The translations under genes and the position numbers were made by a program. The notes below the pieces were generated by a model. The model did no database searches. It worked only from the letters and a program-made list of their open reading frames with translations, and was not told where the DNA came from. A stretch of DNA of 64,000 nt from JAJTHB01 sp033763775 (lineage in GTDB: Bacteria > Pseudomonadota > Alphaproteobacteria > Rickettsiales > SXRF01). The stretch lies in assembly GCA_033763775.1 (NCBI GenBank), contig JANRJW010000013.1, positions 1-64,000 of the forward strand. The letters run 5' to 3'. Shown one piece after another: positions 29,401-36,610 of this stretch (position 1 is the stretch's first letter; the number at the start of each line of letters is the position of its first letter).

Positions 29401-29566
29401 GCCGATTATCGGCGATGTGCTGACCGGCGGTGAAGGCAAAGGCGTTTTCGCCGGTAATTATTCAGTGAAAGGCACCTATCAGGATCCGAAAGTGGCGGTG
29501 AACCCGCTTTCCATCCTTACCCCTGGCGTGCTTCGCGGTATTTTTGATGTGGGTTCTAAAAATTAG
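26411..29566 (+). CDS. Large AsmA/YhdP-like envelope protein
   Basis: A 1051-residue protein starting at GTG. One N-terminal membrane segment (about 17-40, KFMLAMTAGLLVALLVAVNS) is followed by a very long, beta-rich periplasmic part. The C-terminal region has AsmA-type features (LTGFFDMLEGNGIRFTKM, VVPSYAANTILGKLPIIGDV, YSVKGTYQDPKVAVNPLS), which fit the YhdP/TamB/AsmA group of bridge-like proteins thought to carry phospholipids between inner and outer membranes. That role is known for E. coli relatives and inferred here. A second, shorter AsmA protein lies at 40469-42421. Confidence 0.82.
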   Translation: MKSFSGKNVLRGHPVFKFMLAMTAGLLVALLVAVNSLLIWVATGPRSLATLTPAIESALSASDGSFRVAIGETWLLWDGWKHPVDIRLKQVDVLTGEGQVFSSFPEVAIGLHIPSLLLGRILPTSLALDKPVVSLLQHADRSVSFGFRQNAADNQEHAQPQTLPLALLFAAVSQQDDSGPLRKLRSVRISQADISVGSEAEGVVFQASGVDIGLKRSRRLGLALSLSGKLRYDEFQSNIGAELSMLPGQQQVTGRVDYEGVDVAALVDLFTQEDKPVPLSMPISGQAYLTLDADGTVRSLQLKGMGGMGELRLAELPEPLAISWARFDVTVQDGMNTLSIAELSADLDGAALTASGKLQRNDQQQLAIAAKASLANVPTARVAALWPLSLAPITREWVTGNITDGSVTQASVVANLGYGDLDLPALPKTSIDASIRLSGATIRYLPDHPPARQVEALIRVDGVAMEASVERADYMEATRLSNGQVVIADLNADNPYIELGLQADSNAQEAARFLALPKLEHASRLNMNPASMSGKVSAAAKVGFYFFAPKDEKGQPLEPDIDYNVTATLTEVSAPGFMHKFDISQASGDVTVSKEQLEFKGSGTINSAKAKDVQVRYLFAPKDGLDTFITAQASAGRQALERFGLPPLGLISGEIGVKAEVRLGSALEQADLMLDLTPAAIQVNDIAWSKPQGEAATLALKSEKKSGLLSIESFELKGKQLEAAGSLALGADMKSIVKASLSRLNIGTTSLSKLDYSRTADGMALSVAGARADLSGFLDDSGDKATQDFSFANFPAIKLELDVAELAMAGGTKMTAVKGHLHCTVQRCESADIGGAVSDKPFRLRIYREPKTVRQFSLRAEDAGEFLKSLALYDRMEGGVLTINGQYVDTPGSSSLLRARMDITEHTIRKAPVLAKILTLASLTGFFDMLEGNGIRFTKMVIPFSLQNDVITVSKARAFGNAIGITAEGTITFPAVLFDVRGTVVPSYAANTILGKLPIIGDVLTGGEGKGVFAGNYSVKGTYQDPKVAVNPLSILTPGVLRGIFDVGSKN

Positions 29567-29598
29567 AATGTTTTTGGTTCAATCATGCACAAATTTCA

Positions 29599-29677
29599 GG
29601 TCGCCTAAGCGACCCTCACCCTACCCCTCTCCCTGGAGGGGAGAGGGAAACGAGCGCGCTGGCGCTCGCAGGTGAGA
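29599..29677. repeat. Palindromic repeat cluster after the AsmA/YhdP-like gene (copy 2)
   Basis: Three hairpins stand in a row: GGTCGC/GCGACC (29599-29614), CCCTCTCC with GGAGAGGG, and CGAGCGC/GCGCTCG. The whole is bounded by CTCACC and GGTGAG. The CCCTCTCCC/GGGAGAGGG core is shared with 45240-45270 and 47452-47493. It lies between two convergent genes and could also stop transcription. Confidence 0.7.
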
Positions 29678-29692
29678 TTAACCCTAAATGCC

Positions 29693-31093
29693 CTAGCTCA
29701 GTTTCACCAGCACATGCTTCTTTTTGCCCGCGGATAATTTTACTTCGCCGGTTTCTTTAAAATAGTTGCTGTCAATGAGCATGGTTTCGTCATCAATCTT
29801 CTGATCATTCAGGCGTGCACCGCCGCCGCGTATCAACCGTTTGGCATCGCCGCCGGAATCGGCAAGCCCAACCAGCCTGAGAAGTTCATAGGCTGCCATA
29901 CCTTTGCCCAGCTCTGCCGCTTTCAGCACATGCACAGGTATATCCGCACCAATGGCGCCTTCTTCAAATGTTTTTTTGGCTGTTTCGGCGGCTTGTTTAG
30001 CGGCACGGTCGCCATGGCAAAGTTTTGTGGCTTCGGTGGCGAGGATTTTTTTGGCCTCGTTGATATCTGCGCCCCTCAGCTTTTCCAGCTTTTCGATTTC
30101 CTTCACCGGAATTTCGGTGAAGAGTCTCAGGAAACGCCCCACATCCGCATCATCACAATTGCGCCAATATTGCCAGTAGTCGTAGGCGGAGAGCATGTCC
30201 TTATTCAGCCAGACAGCGCCGGTCGCGGTTTTTCCCATTTTGGCACCAGAGCTGGTGGCAAGCAGCGGTGTCGTCAGCCCGATAAGTTCACGGCTGCCTT
30301 CGCTTTCCATGTAATTCTGGAAGGCTTTGGCGGTGTAGTCTTTCGGGTCGGTGCGCTTTGATTGAATCATCGGTTGCACTTCAACGATTTTGAGATCGCC
30401 CTGCTGCTGGCTGAGCGATAGCGGCTGAAATTTATTTTCAGCATCAATACGGCGCATGAGATCAATTCCCATCACAATATTGCCCCACTGATCCGAGCCG
30501 CCAATCTGCAGCGTGCAGCCATAGCGCTGGTTCAGCTCCACAAAATCATAGGCCTGCAGCACCATGTAATTAAATTCAAGAAAGCTAAGATTCTGCTCGC
30601 GCTCGAGTCGCAGTTTCACGCTGTCCTGCGTGAGCATGCGGTTCACTGAAAAATAGCGGCCATACTGGCGCAGAAATTCAATGTAGTTCAGGCTTTCCAG
30701 CCACTGGGCATTATTGACCATGATCGCGTCAGTGGGTTTGGTGCCGAAGCTGAGAAAACTTTGAAACACCTGACCGATGCTGGCGATGTTGCTGTCGATG
30801 GAGTCGCTGGTCAGTAGTTTGCGTGCTTCATCCTTGCCGGAGGGGTCGCCCACCTTGCTGGTGCCGCCGCCCATTAACACCACAGGCTTGTGACCGGTTT
30901 TCTGTAGCCAGCGCAGCACCATGATCTGCATCAGGCTGCCCACATGCAGGCTTGGCGCAGTAGCATCAAAGCCAATATAGGCGGTGACACGTTCTTTGCT
31001 GAGCCGTTTATCAAGCAGCTCGGCGTGCGTGCACTGGTGGATAAAGCCGCGCTCGTGCATCACGCGCATGAATTCTGAGTGAAATGAAGCCAT
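29693..31093 (-). CDS. tyrS: Tyrosyl-tRNA synthetase with an extra internal segment
   Basis: It charges tRNA-Tyr. Class I motifs are clear: the HIGH-type SLHVGSL at about 48-54 and the KMSKS-type GAKMGKT at about 283-289, with a C-terminal S4-like RNA-binding end. The protein has 466 residues, while relatives have about 415-420. The surplus is one block between DQWGNIVMGIDLMRR and LTTPLLATSSG: residues about 217-271 instead of roughly eight. The extra part is Gln/Lys/Ser-rich, has no stop or palindrome, and looks like an ordinary expressed insert. All catalytic parts are kept, so the enzyme is probably active. It faces anmK across 61 bases. Confidence 0.95.
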   Translation of the reverse strand: MASFHSEFMRVMHERGFIHQCTHAELLDKRLSKERVTAYIGFDATAPSLHVGSLMQIMVLRWLQKTGHKPVVLMGGGTSKVGDPSGKDEARKLLTSDSIDSNIASIGQVFQSFLSFGTKPTDAIMVNNAQWLESLNYIEFLRQYGRYFSVNRMLTQDSVKLRLEREQNLSFLEFNYMVLQAYDFVELNQRYGCTLQIGGSDQWGNIVMGIDLMRRIDAENKFQPLSLSQQQGDLKIVEVQPMIQSKRTDPKDYTAKAFQNYMESEGSRELIGLTTPLLATSSGAKMGKTATGAVWLNKDMLSAYDYWQYWRNCDDADVGRFLRLFTEIPVKEIEKLEKLRGADINEAKKILATEATKLCHGDRAAKQAAETAKKTFEEGAIGADIPVHVLKAAELGKGMAAYELLRLVGLADSGGDAKRLIRGGGARLNDQKIDDETMLIDSNYFKETGEVKLSAGKKKHVLVKLS

Positions 31094-31154
31094 AGAGAAT
31101 CCTTTTTCTTATCTTTTTTTTAATCGATATGGGTTAAATTTCCATGAATTCTAA

Positions 31155-32273
31155 GTGTTTGAGGTGGTAATGCGCAAGGAAGAAGAAGCGCCATGGGCGC
31201 TAGGCTTAATGAGTGGAACCTCGCTGGATGGGGTCGATGCGGCGCTCATACGCACGGATGGCGAGGGGGTGGAAGCGTTCGGTGAGTGGCTCACTGAGCC
31301 GTATGATCCAGCATTTCGTGCGACGCTTCGCGAAGCGGTGCACGGGCGCGGCGACCTACTCAAAGTTGAGCATGAGCTGACACTCAAACACGCTCAGGCG
31401 GTGAAATCGCTGCTGGAAAAAGCGGGTCTTGATAAGCGCTCGGTGAAAGTCATTGGTTTTCATGGCCAAACTGTCACGCACCGTCCCGGCGAGCATCTAA
31501 CATGGCAGATTGGCAACGGCGCGCTGCTGGCGGAAAAAACCGGCATTGATGTGGTGTGTGATTTCAGACGCCGCGACATGGCCGCAGAGGGCGAAGGCGC
31601 GCCGCTGGTGCCGCTTTTTCATGCTGCGCTGGCGCGGCAGATGCAGCTGCCAATTGCGGTGCTGAATATCGGCGGTATTGCTAATGTCACATGGATTGGG
31701 CGATCGGAGCTGGCGGCCAGCGGGGTTATGGATCTGGATATCATGGCGTTTGATACCGGCCCGGGCAACGTATTGCTGAACGAGTGGGCGCTGCAACATA
31801 CTGGCCAGCCCTGTGATATGAATGGTGCGCTGGCGCTTGCTGGTAAGGCGGATGGTGCTTTGCTCGAGCGACTGCTGCACGATGATTTTTTTGATAAACA
31901 TCCGCCCAAATCGCTTGATCGTAATTATTTCACTTTCGACACGATTCGTCATTTATCGCCGCAGGATGGCGCGGCGACGCTCACAGAGTTTGCCGCGGCG
32001 GCGGTGGAAAAAGGCGCGGCTTATTTTCCAACGCCAGCCAAGCAATGGTTTGTAGCGGGCGGCGGGCGGCATAATCCGGCACTGATGGCCTCGCTATCAA
32101 GGCGCCTCGGGCAGGTTTATCCGGTGGAATCGCTGGGCTGGATTGGTGATGCGCTGGAAGCACAGGCATTTGCGTTTCTTGCCATGCGCTCGCTACTTCG
32201 CCTGCCTATTTCGCTTCCCACCACCACCGGCGCGCGCAAGGCCACCACCGGTGGCGCTCATTACCGGGCTTAA
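31155..32273 (+). CDS. anmK: Anhydro-N-acetylmuramic acid kinase
   Basis: It phosphorylates and hydrolyses anhydro-MurNAc released from cell-wall turnover to give MurNAc-6-phosphate. The 372-residue product has the N-terminal phosphate motif GLMSGTSLDGVDAAL, then GFHGQTVTHRP, VLNIGGIANVTW and the DTGPGN loop, all typical. The start may be the GTG at 31155 or the ATG at 31170; ribosome sites do not decide. It ends in a four-base overlap with the end of hemA on the opposite strand. Other recycling enzymes (AmpD, NagZ, MurU) are not in the window. Confidence 0.95.
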   Translation: MFEVVMRKEEEAPWALGLMSGTSLDGVDAALIRTDGEGVEAFGEWLTEPYDPAFRATLREAVHGRGDLLKVEHELTLKHAQAVKSLLEKAGLDKRSVKVIGFHGQTVTHRPGEHLTWQIGNGALLAEKTGIDVVCDFRRRDMAAEGEGAPLVPLFHAALARQMQLPIAVLNIGGIANVTWIGRSELAASGVMDLDIMAFDTGPGNVLLNEWALQHTGQPCDMNGALALAGKADGALLERLLHDDFFDKHPPKSLDRNYFTFDTIRHLSPQDGAATLTEFAAAAVEKGAAYFPTPAKQWFVAGGGRHNPALMASLSRRLGQVYPVESLGWIGDALEAQAFAFLAMRSLLRLPISLPTTTGARKATTGGAHYRA

Positions 32274-33502
32274 GCAGCAGCTTTTTTAGCGATGATCTGG
32301 TGGCCGCGGTTAATTCCAAGTCGCTCAAACACCCACACCAGCGCGCGCGTCAGCTCCACCATCATTGCATGAGTATGGCAGGGGTTGGGGGTCAGGCGCA
32401 GGCGCTCGGTGCCGCGCGGCACAGTGGGGTAGTTGATGGGCTGAACGTAAATGTCAAACTGCCCGAGCAGCATATCCGAGGCCTGCTTGCACAGCACGGG
32501 GTCTCCCACAAATACCGGCAGGATATGGCTGTGTGTTGGCAGCACAGGAATTTCTGCCTGCAGCAGCATCTCTTTCAGCGTGGCGACGTTATATTGCTGG
32601 CGTTTTCGTTCTTCGTCACTTTCCATTAAATGCAGGATGCTGGCGGTGGCACCTGCGGCAAGCGCGGGCGGAATGGCGGTGGTGAAGATAAAGCCTGGCG
32701 CATAGGAGCGGATCATATCCACAAAGGCGCGGCTGCCGGCGATATACCCGCCCATGATGCCGTAAGCTTTACCGAGTGTGCCCTGAATGATGGTGACGCG
32801 ATCCATGACACTGTCACGTTCAGCAATGCCAGCGCCATGAGCCCCGTACATGCCCACGGCATGCACTTCATCAAGGTAGGTGATGGCATTATATTTATCA
32901 GCAAGGTCGCAGAAGGTTTCAATCGGCGCAATGTCGCCATCCATGGAGTAAACAGACTCAAAAGCAATCACTTTCGGGCGCGCCGGATCCGCCTGTTTCA
33001 GCAGCGCTTCCAGATCATCCGGGTCGTTGTGCTTGAAAATATGTTTCTCGGCTTTGCTCGCGCGGATGCCGTGGATCATCGAGGCATGGTTGAATTCATC
33101 GGAATAGACGATGCAGTTTTTCAGCATGGAGCAGAGTGTGCCCAGCGTGGCCTCGTTGGCGATATAGCCGGAGGTCATCACCAGCGCGGCTTCTTTCTGG
33201 TGGAGCTTTGCCAGCGTTTCTTCGAGCGTCACGACCGCGTGGTGCGTGCCGGAAATATTGCGCGTGCCACCGGCGCCAGCGCCAAGGCGGCCAATCGCTT
33301 CGGCCATGGCGGTGATAACTTTGGGGTGCTGCCCCATGCCCAGATAATCGTTGCTGCACCAGACCGTGACCGTGCGATCCGTGACATGGCTTTTGGCGTA
33401 AGGAAACGATCCGGCCTTGCGTTCAAGATCGTTGAAAACGCGGTAGCGACCTTCGGCTTTAAGCTGGTCGATAGCTTGCTGAAACAGTAATTCGTAATTC
33501 AT
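32270..33502 (-). CDS. hemA: 5-aminolevulinate synthase
   Basis: It condenses glycine with succinyl-CoA, the first step of the C4 heme pathway used by alphaproteobacteria and mitochondria. The ATG at 33502 (MNYELLFQQAIDQLK) gives 410 residues; the frame runs on to 33544 inside ctaA. The PLP lysine lies in GTLGKAYGIMGGY. CSNDYLGMG, AGAGGTRNISG and DEVHAVGMYG are the usual binding motifs. It overlaps the last 44 bases of ctaA, so heme b and heme a synthesis genes are translationally linked. The last of the apparent ctaA-hemA operon, it converges with anmK. Confidence 0.97.
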   Translation of the reverse strand: MNYELLFQQAIDQLKAEGRYRVFNDLERKAGSFPYAKSHVTDRTVTVWCSNDYLGMGQHPKVITAMAEAIGRLGAGAGGTRNISGTHHAVVTLEETLAKLHQKEAALVMTSGYIANEATLGTLCSMLKNCIVYSDEFNHASMIHGIRASKAEKHIFKHNDPDDLEALLKQADPARPKVIAFESVYSMDGDIAPIETFCDLADKYNAITYLDEVHAVGMYGAHGAGIAERDSVMDRVTIIQGTLGKAYGIMGGYIAGSRAFVDMIRSYAPGFIFTTAIPPALAAGATASILHLMESDEERKRQQYNVATLKEMLLQAEIPVLPTHSHILPVFVGDPVLCKQASDMLLGQFDIYVQPINYPTVPRGTERLRLTPNPCHTHAMMVELTRALVWVFERLGINRGHQIIAKKAAA

Positions 33503-34538
33503 GTTTTGCTTGCACCACACCATAAAGCAGCCACACCGAAACACCCAGCAATGCGAGCGCCGTCATCTGATGCGCGAGAGCAAGATTCAGTGGCACATGG
33601 TGAATGAGCGTGAGCACACCCAGCGCAAACTGAACCAGCATAATCAGCGCAACACTGGCTGTCGCCTTTCCAAGTGCGTTATTTTTAACATAAGGCCGCG
33701 CTAAAAACCACCAGAATAAGAAGCTGACACACAAGAAAATAGCCAGTTTCCGGTGCAGGAACTGAACAAGAGTAATGTTTTCGTGCCACACGACATGCGG
33801 GTTGATGAGGTCGGGCGGCAGCCAGTCGCCGTTCATGGTTGGCCAGGTGTTGTATACCAGCCCGCCATGCTGCCCCGCCACAAACGCGCCCAGAATAATC
33901 TGCGCCCAGAGCAGGCCAAACCAGATTTTATAACTCGTCTGTCGCCAGCCATCCATCGCAAGCTTGCTGGAATCGGAAGGCTTTCGGCTGGAGATTAAGT
34001 CAAACACCGCCCAGAGCAGAAGCGAGAAGATAACAAATGCAATGGAAAGATGCAGCGCCAGCTTCAGATGGCTGACGTAAGGGTTGTCCTGCAGGCCGCT
34101 TTTGACCATCAGCCAGCCGATCAGCCCCTGCAGGCCGCCGAGCGCAAAAATGCCAAAAAGCCGCCAGCCAAAGCGCCTGCTGAGTGCGCCGCTTACCGCG
34201 AAATAAATGAGTGGAAATAAAAACACCATGCCAATGGCGCGGCCAAGAATACGGTGCCAGAATTCCGGCCAGTAAATCGCTTTAAATTCATCCAGCGACA
34301 TGCCTTTGTTGATTTTCTGATATTGAGGGCTGGCGCGGTAGGCATCAAACTCTTCTTGCCACTGCTCAGCATTCATCGGTGGAATGACACCGTGGATCGG
34401 CGCCCATTCAGTAATCGAAAGGCCGGAACCAGACAGTCTAGTATAGCCGCCGACAAACACCATGGAAGCAACCAGAAACAGGCACATGCAAAGCCAGAAG
34501 ACAACGGCAGAGTGATTACGATGAACGAGAGCGGTCAT
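33459..34538 (-). CDS. ctaA: Heme A synthase (COX15/CtaA type 2)
   Basis: An eight-helix membrane enzyme that oxidises heme O to heme A for aa3-type cytochrome oxidase. The 359-residue product has the N-terminal GGYTRLSGSGLSITEWAPI segment, WPEFWHRILGRAIG, HLKLALHLSIAF, NTWPTMNGDWLPP and a final HHVPLNLALAHQMTAL region; these carry the paired conserved histidines of the type found in alphaproteobacteria and mitochondria. The start overlaps the end of the broken methyltransferase gene by 23 bases. Confidence 0.96.
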   Translation of the reverse strand: MTALVHRNHSAVVFWLCMCLFLVASMVFVGGYTRLSGSGLSITEWAPIHGVIPPMNAEQWQEEFDAYRASPQYQKINKGMSLDEFKAIYWPEFWHRILGRAIGMVFLFPLIYFAVSGALSRRFGWRLFGIFALGGLQGLIGWLMVKSGLQDNPYVSHLKLALHLSIAFVIFSLLLWAVFDLISSRKPSDSSKLAMDGWRQTSYKIWFGLLWAQIILGAFVAGQHGGLVYNTWPTMNGDWLPPDLINPHVVWHENITLVQFLHRKLAIFLCVSFLFWWFLARPYVKNNALGKATASVALIMLVQFALGVLTLIHHVPLNLALAHQMTALALLGVSVWLLYGVVQAKHELRITVSASYRPA

Positions 34539-35514
34539 AGAGTATGCGCGTGTTTAGCTGTAAAAAAATTTTTGAAAACTCATTGGGACTATATATGATG
34601 CAATCCAGCTTAAGTGGCAAGTTGGCGGTTCTAAATATTTCATGTATCTCGAAACGTTGCTGACGTGAAGTTTTTTGTGCACACAAAACTACAAAATCAG
34701 CATCGGAATCCAGTCGGTTGGTGTAGCTGGCGCGTGATCCAAACAACCCTATTTTTTCTACATAGGGCAGTGCACATAAGGCTCTGTAAAAAGAAAATTC
34801 CATAAAATCAGCATGTTCGAGTGGATTTGCATCCACCAGCGAGAGATATTCAGGGGTAAGTAGTGGTAGGTCATCAATGTACCAGATATCCAGCGCGCGC
34901 TCCGGGGCTGATTCAAAAATGGTAAAAAGAGGTTCCGGGAATGAATAGGGAAGTTTACGCAGCTGGATGGCGCGCCAATAGCCCGCAGCAGAGTCTTTGT
35001 TCATGGAAGCCAGATAGTTTTCCATCATTTTCTGGTGGCCGTTGCCGGGATAATAGCCGGTGGCTGCAAGAAAGCGAGAACCGCTTTATTTGATGTTATT
35101 GACCGCGGCGACGATGTCTGATGAGGGGAAGTGTGTAAACAGGTCGCGGCAGATCACCAGATCATGGGCTGGAGGGATAGTGGTGACAATATCCATCACG
35201 TCAAATCTAATGTTAGGCTGCGTGTAGATTTTTTTGTTTTTTTCGATCAGTTCCGGCACAACATCCACGGCCAATATCTGACAACCATTAAGTTGTAGCG
35301 CGCGCTGCCAGTTGAAATCGCCGCAGCCAACATCCAGCACGCTCCCCACCCCCCAGCTGATAAATTCGCTGAGCCCACGCCGCATTCGGCTGGAATTCAC
35401 CAGTGTGCTGCCATTACCTGACGTGGTTTCATAATCTCCAAGTAGTTTCTTGTGGTAGAGGTCTGAAAACGCCTGAATACGGTTTTTGGATAGCTGTGTG
35501 TTACTATTGGGCAT
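34516..35514 (-). pseudogene. Methyltransferase-nucleotidyltransferase tandem copy interrupted by one in-frame stop
   Basis: The whole stretch reads in one frame as a second copy of the neighbouring upstream gene, broken only by a TAA at 35086-35088. Before the stop are 142 residues of methyltransferase with the cofactor motif SVLDVGCGDFNW. After it the frame goes on through GYWRAIQLRKLPYSFPEPL to a nucleotidyltransferase domain with GLFGSRAS and LDSDADF, matching the intact paralog from end to end. Where the intact gene has NNLKRSGG, this one has NNIK-stop-SGS. There is no frameshift. It is most likely a young pseudogene; read-through or use as two separate proteins (142 and 170 residues) cannot be excluded. 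It overlaps the intact gene by 11 bases and ctaA by 23. Confidence 0.75.
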
Positions 35515-36538
35515 TCGGCGGCCTCTGATAGAGCGTGATCATCTGATGGATCAGTCGCTCGTACATATCAGGCTTATCAAGGATGGATTGCACCTCTGGA
35601 CACAAGAGTTTGCAATCGATTTCCAGCGGTGTATCCGCGTGATCCAGAATGTCGCAGATATCCATCCATTGCGCTGTGGTTGGTGTGGTTTCGCAGTAAA
35701 GCATTAAATCAATATCCGAGTCAGGTGTACTGGTTCCCTGCATACGTGATCCATACAGTCCGATACGCTGAATAAAGGCAAGCGCGCTGAGTTTTTTTAC
35801 AAACGCAAGTTGCCTGATGTCATCCGCTGTGAATGTCTGATGCGAAACGCTGGCATCACAATCATCCACGCTAAGATCAGGAATATCGTCCAGTTTCCAG
35901 ATATCAAGCACCCGCGCCCCTTTTTTTTCGATGACGCTGATAAGCGGGGCGGGTAAATAATAGGGGGCATGGCGAAGATTCACCGGCCGCCAGTAGGCGG
36001 TTGCGGAATTTGCGTTAAGCTGCGCTTCAAAAGATTTACGGTTAGCGGGATTTGCCAACCCAACATAATAGCTTGTGGCGGCAAAATAGATTCCGCCGCT
36101 ACGTTTGAGGTTGTTGATGGCGGCGATGGTTTCCTTTCTGGTAAGATGTGTGAAAACATCGCGAACGAGAATCAGGTCGTGCTTTTGTGTGGGCGCATCC
36201 AGCACGATATCCATCTGCATGAAGCTCACGTTTGGCTCGGTAAATTTTTCAATGTTCTGTTGAATGCATTCATGCACAATATCGATGCCGAGATAGCGCA
36301 CGCCGCTGAGATTCATCGTAGACATCCAGTTCCAGTCACCGCAGCCAACGTCCAGAATGCTGCGCACGGTCTGGCTGTCGATCAAATACTGAATGGACTT
36401 GCGCACATTTCTCGAAAGCAGAAGCGTTGAGCTGGCGCCCGATAATGTTTCGTAATTGCCCAATAACTCGTCACGCCACAACATCTCAAACGCGGCCTTA
36501 CGATCATTAGGCAAGCGAATATCGGCAAACTTGGCCAT
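35504..36538 (-). CDS. Fusion of SAM-dependent methyltransferase and MNT-type nucleotidyltransferase
   Basis: A 344-residue protein of two parts. Residues about 1-165 are a class I methyltransferase with SILDVGCGDWNW (60-71), GIDIV in the next strand and DLILVRDVFTH (121-131). Residues about 235-340 are a minimal nucleotidyltransferase: GLYGSRMQG (260-268), the metal-binding DSDID (273-277) and a third acidic residue in PLEIDCKLL (Asp308). The linker keeps a conserved YWRPVNLRHAPYYLPAPL segment. Such domains methylate and adenylylate small molecules, RNA or protein; I know no characterised protein with this combination. It is the first gene of a run leading to a broken copy, ctaA and hemA. 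The target is unknown. Confidence 0.75.
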   Translation of the reverse strand: MAKFADIRLPNDRKAAFEMLWRDELLGNYETLSGASSTLLLSRNVRKSIQYLIDSQTVRSILDVGCGDWNWMSTMNLSGVRYLGIDIVHECIQQNIEKFTEPNVSFMQMDIVLDAPTQKHDLILVRDVFTHLTRKETIAAINNLKRSGGIYFAATSYYVGLANPANRKSFEAQLNANSATAYWRPVNLRHAPYYLPAPLISVIEKKGARVLDIWKLDDIPDLSVDDCDASVSHQTFTADDIRQLAFVKKLSALAFIQRIGLYGSRMQGTSTPDSDIDLMLYCETTPTTAQWMDICDILDHADTPLEIDCKLLCPEVQSILDKPDMYERLIHQMITLYQRPPNAQ

Positions 36539-36610
36539 ATTTGAGTGGAATGCCAGTCAATAGTTTATTATAAAATAACGCGATTAAAACATAATGCCTC
36601 ACTGGTGCGA

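Noticed and set aside
34516..35514. Two separate genes (methyltransferase and nucleotidyltransferase)
   Set aside because: Both halves stay in one frame and align end to end with the adjacent fusion gene, with only a stop codon between, so one broken gene is the simpler reading.
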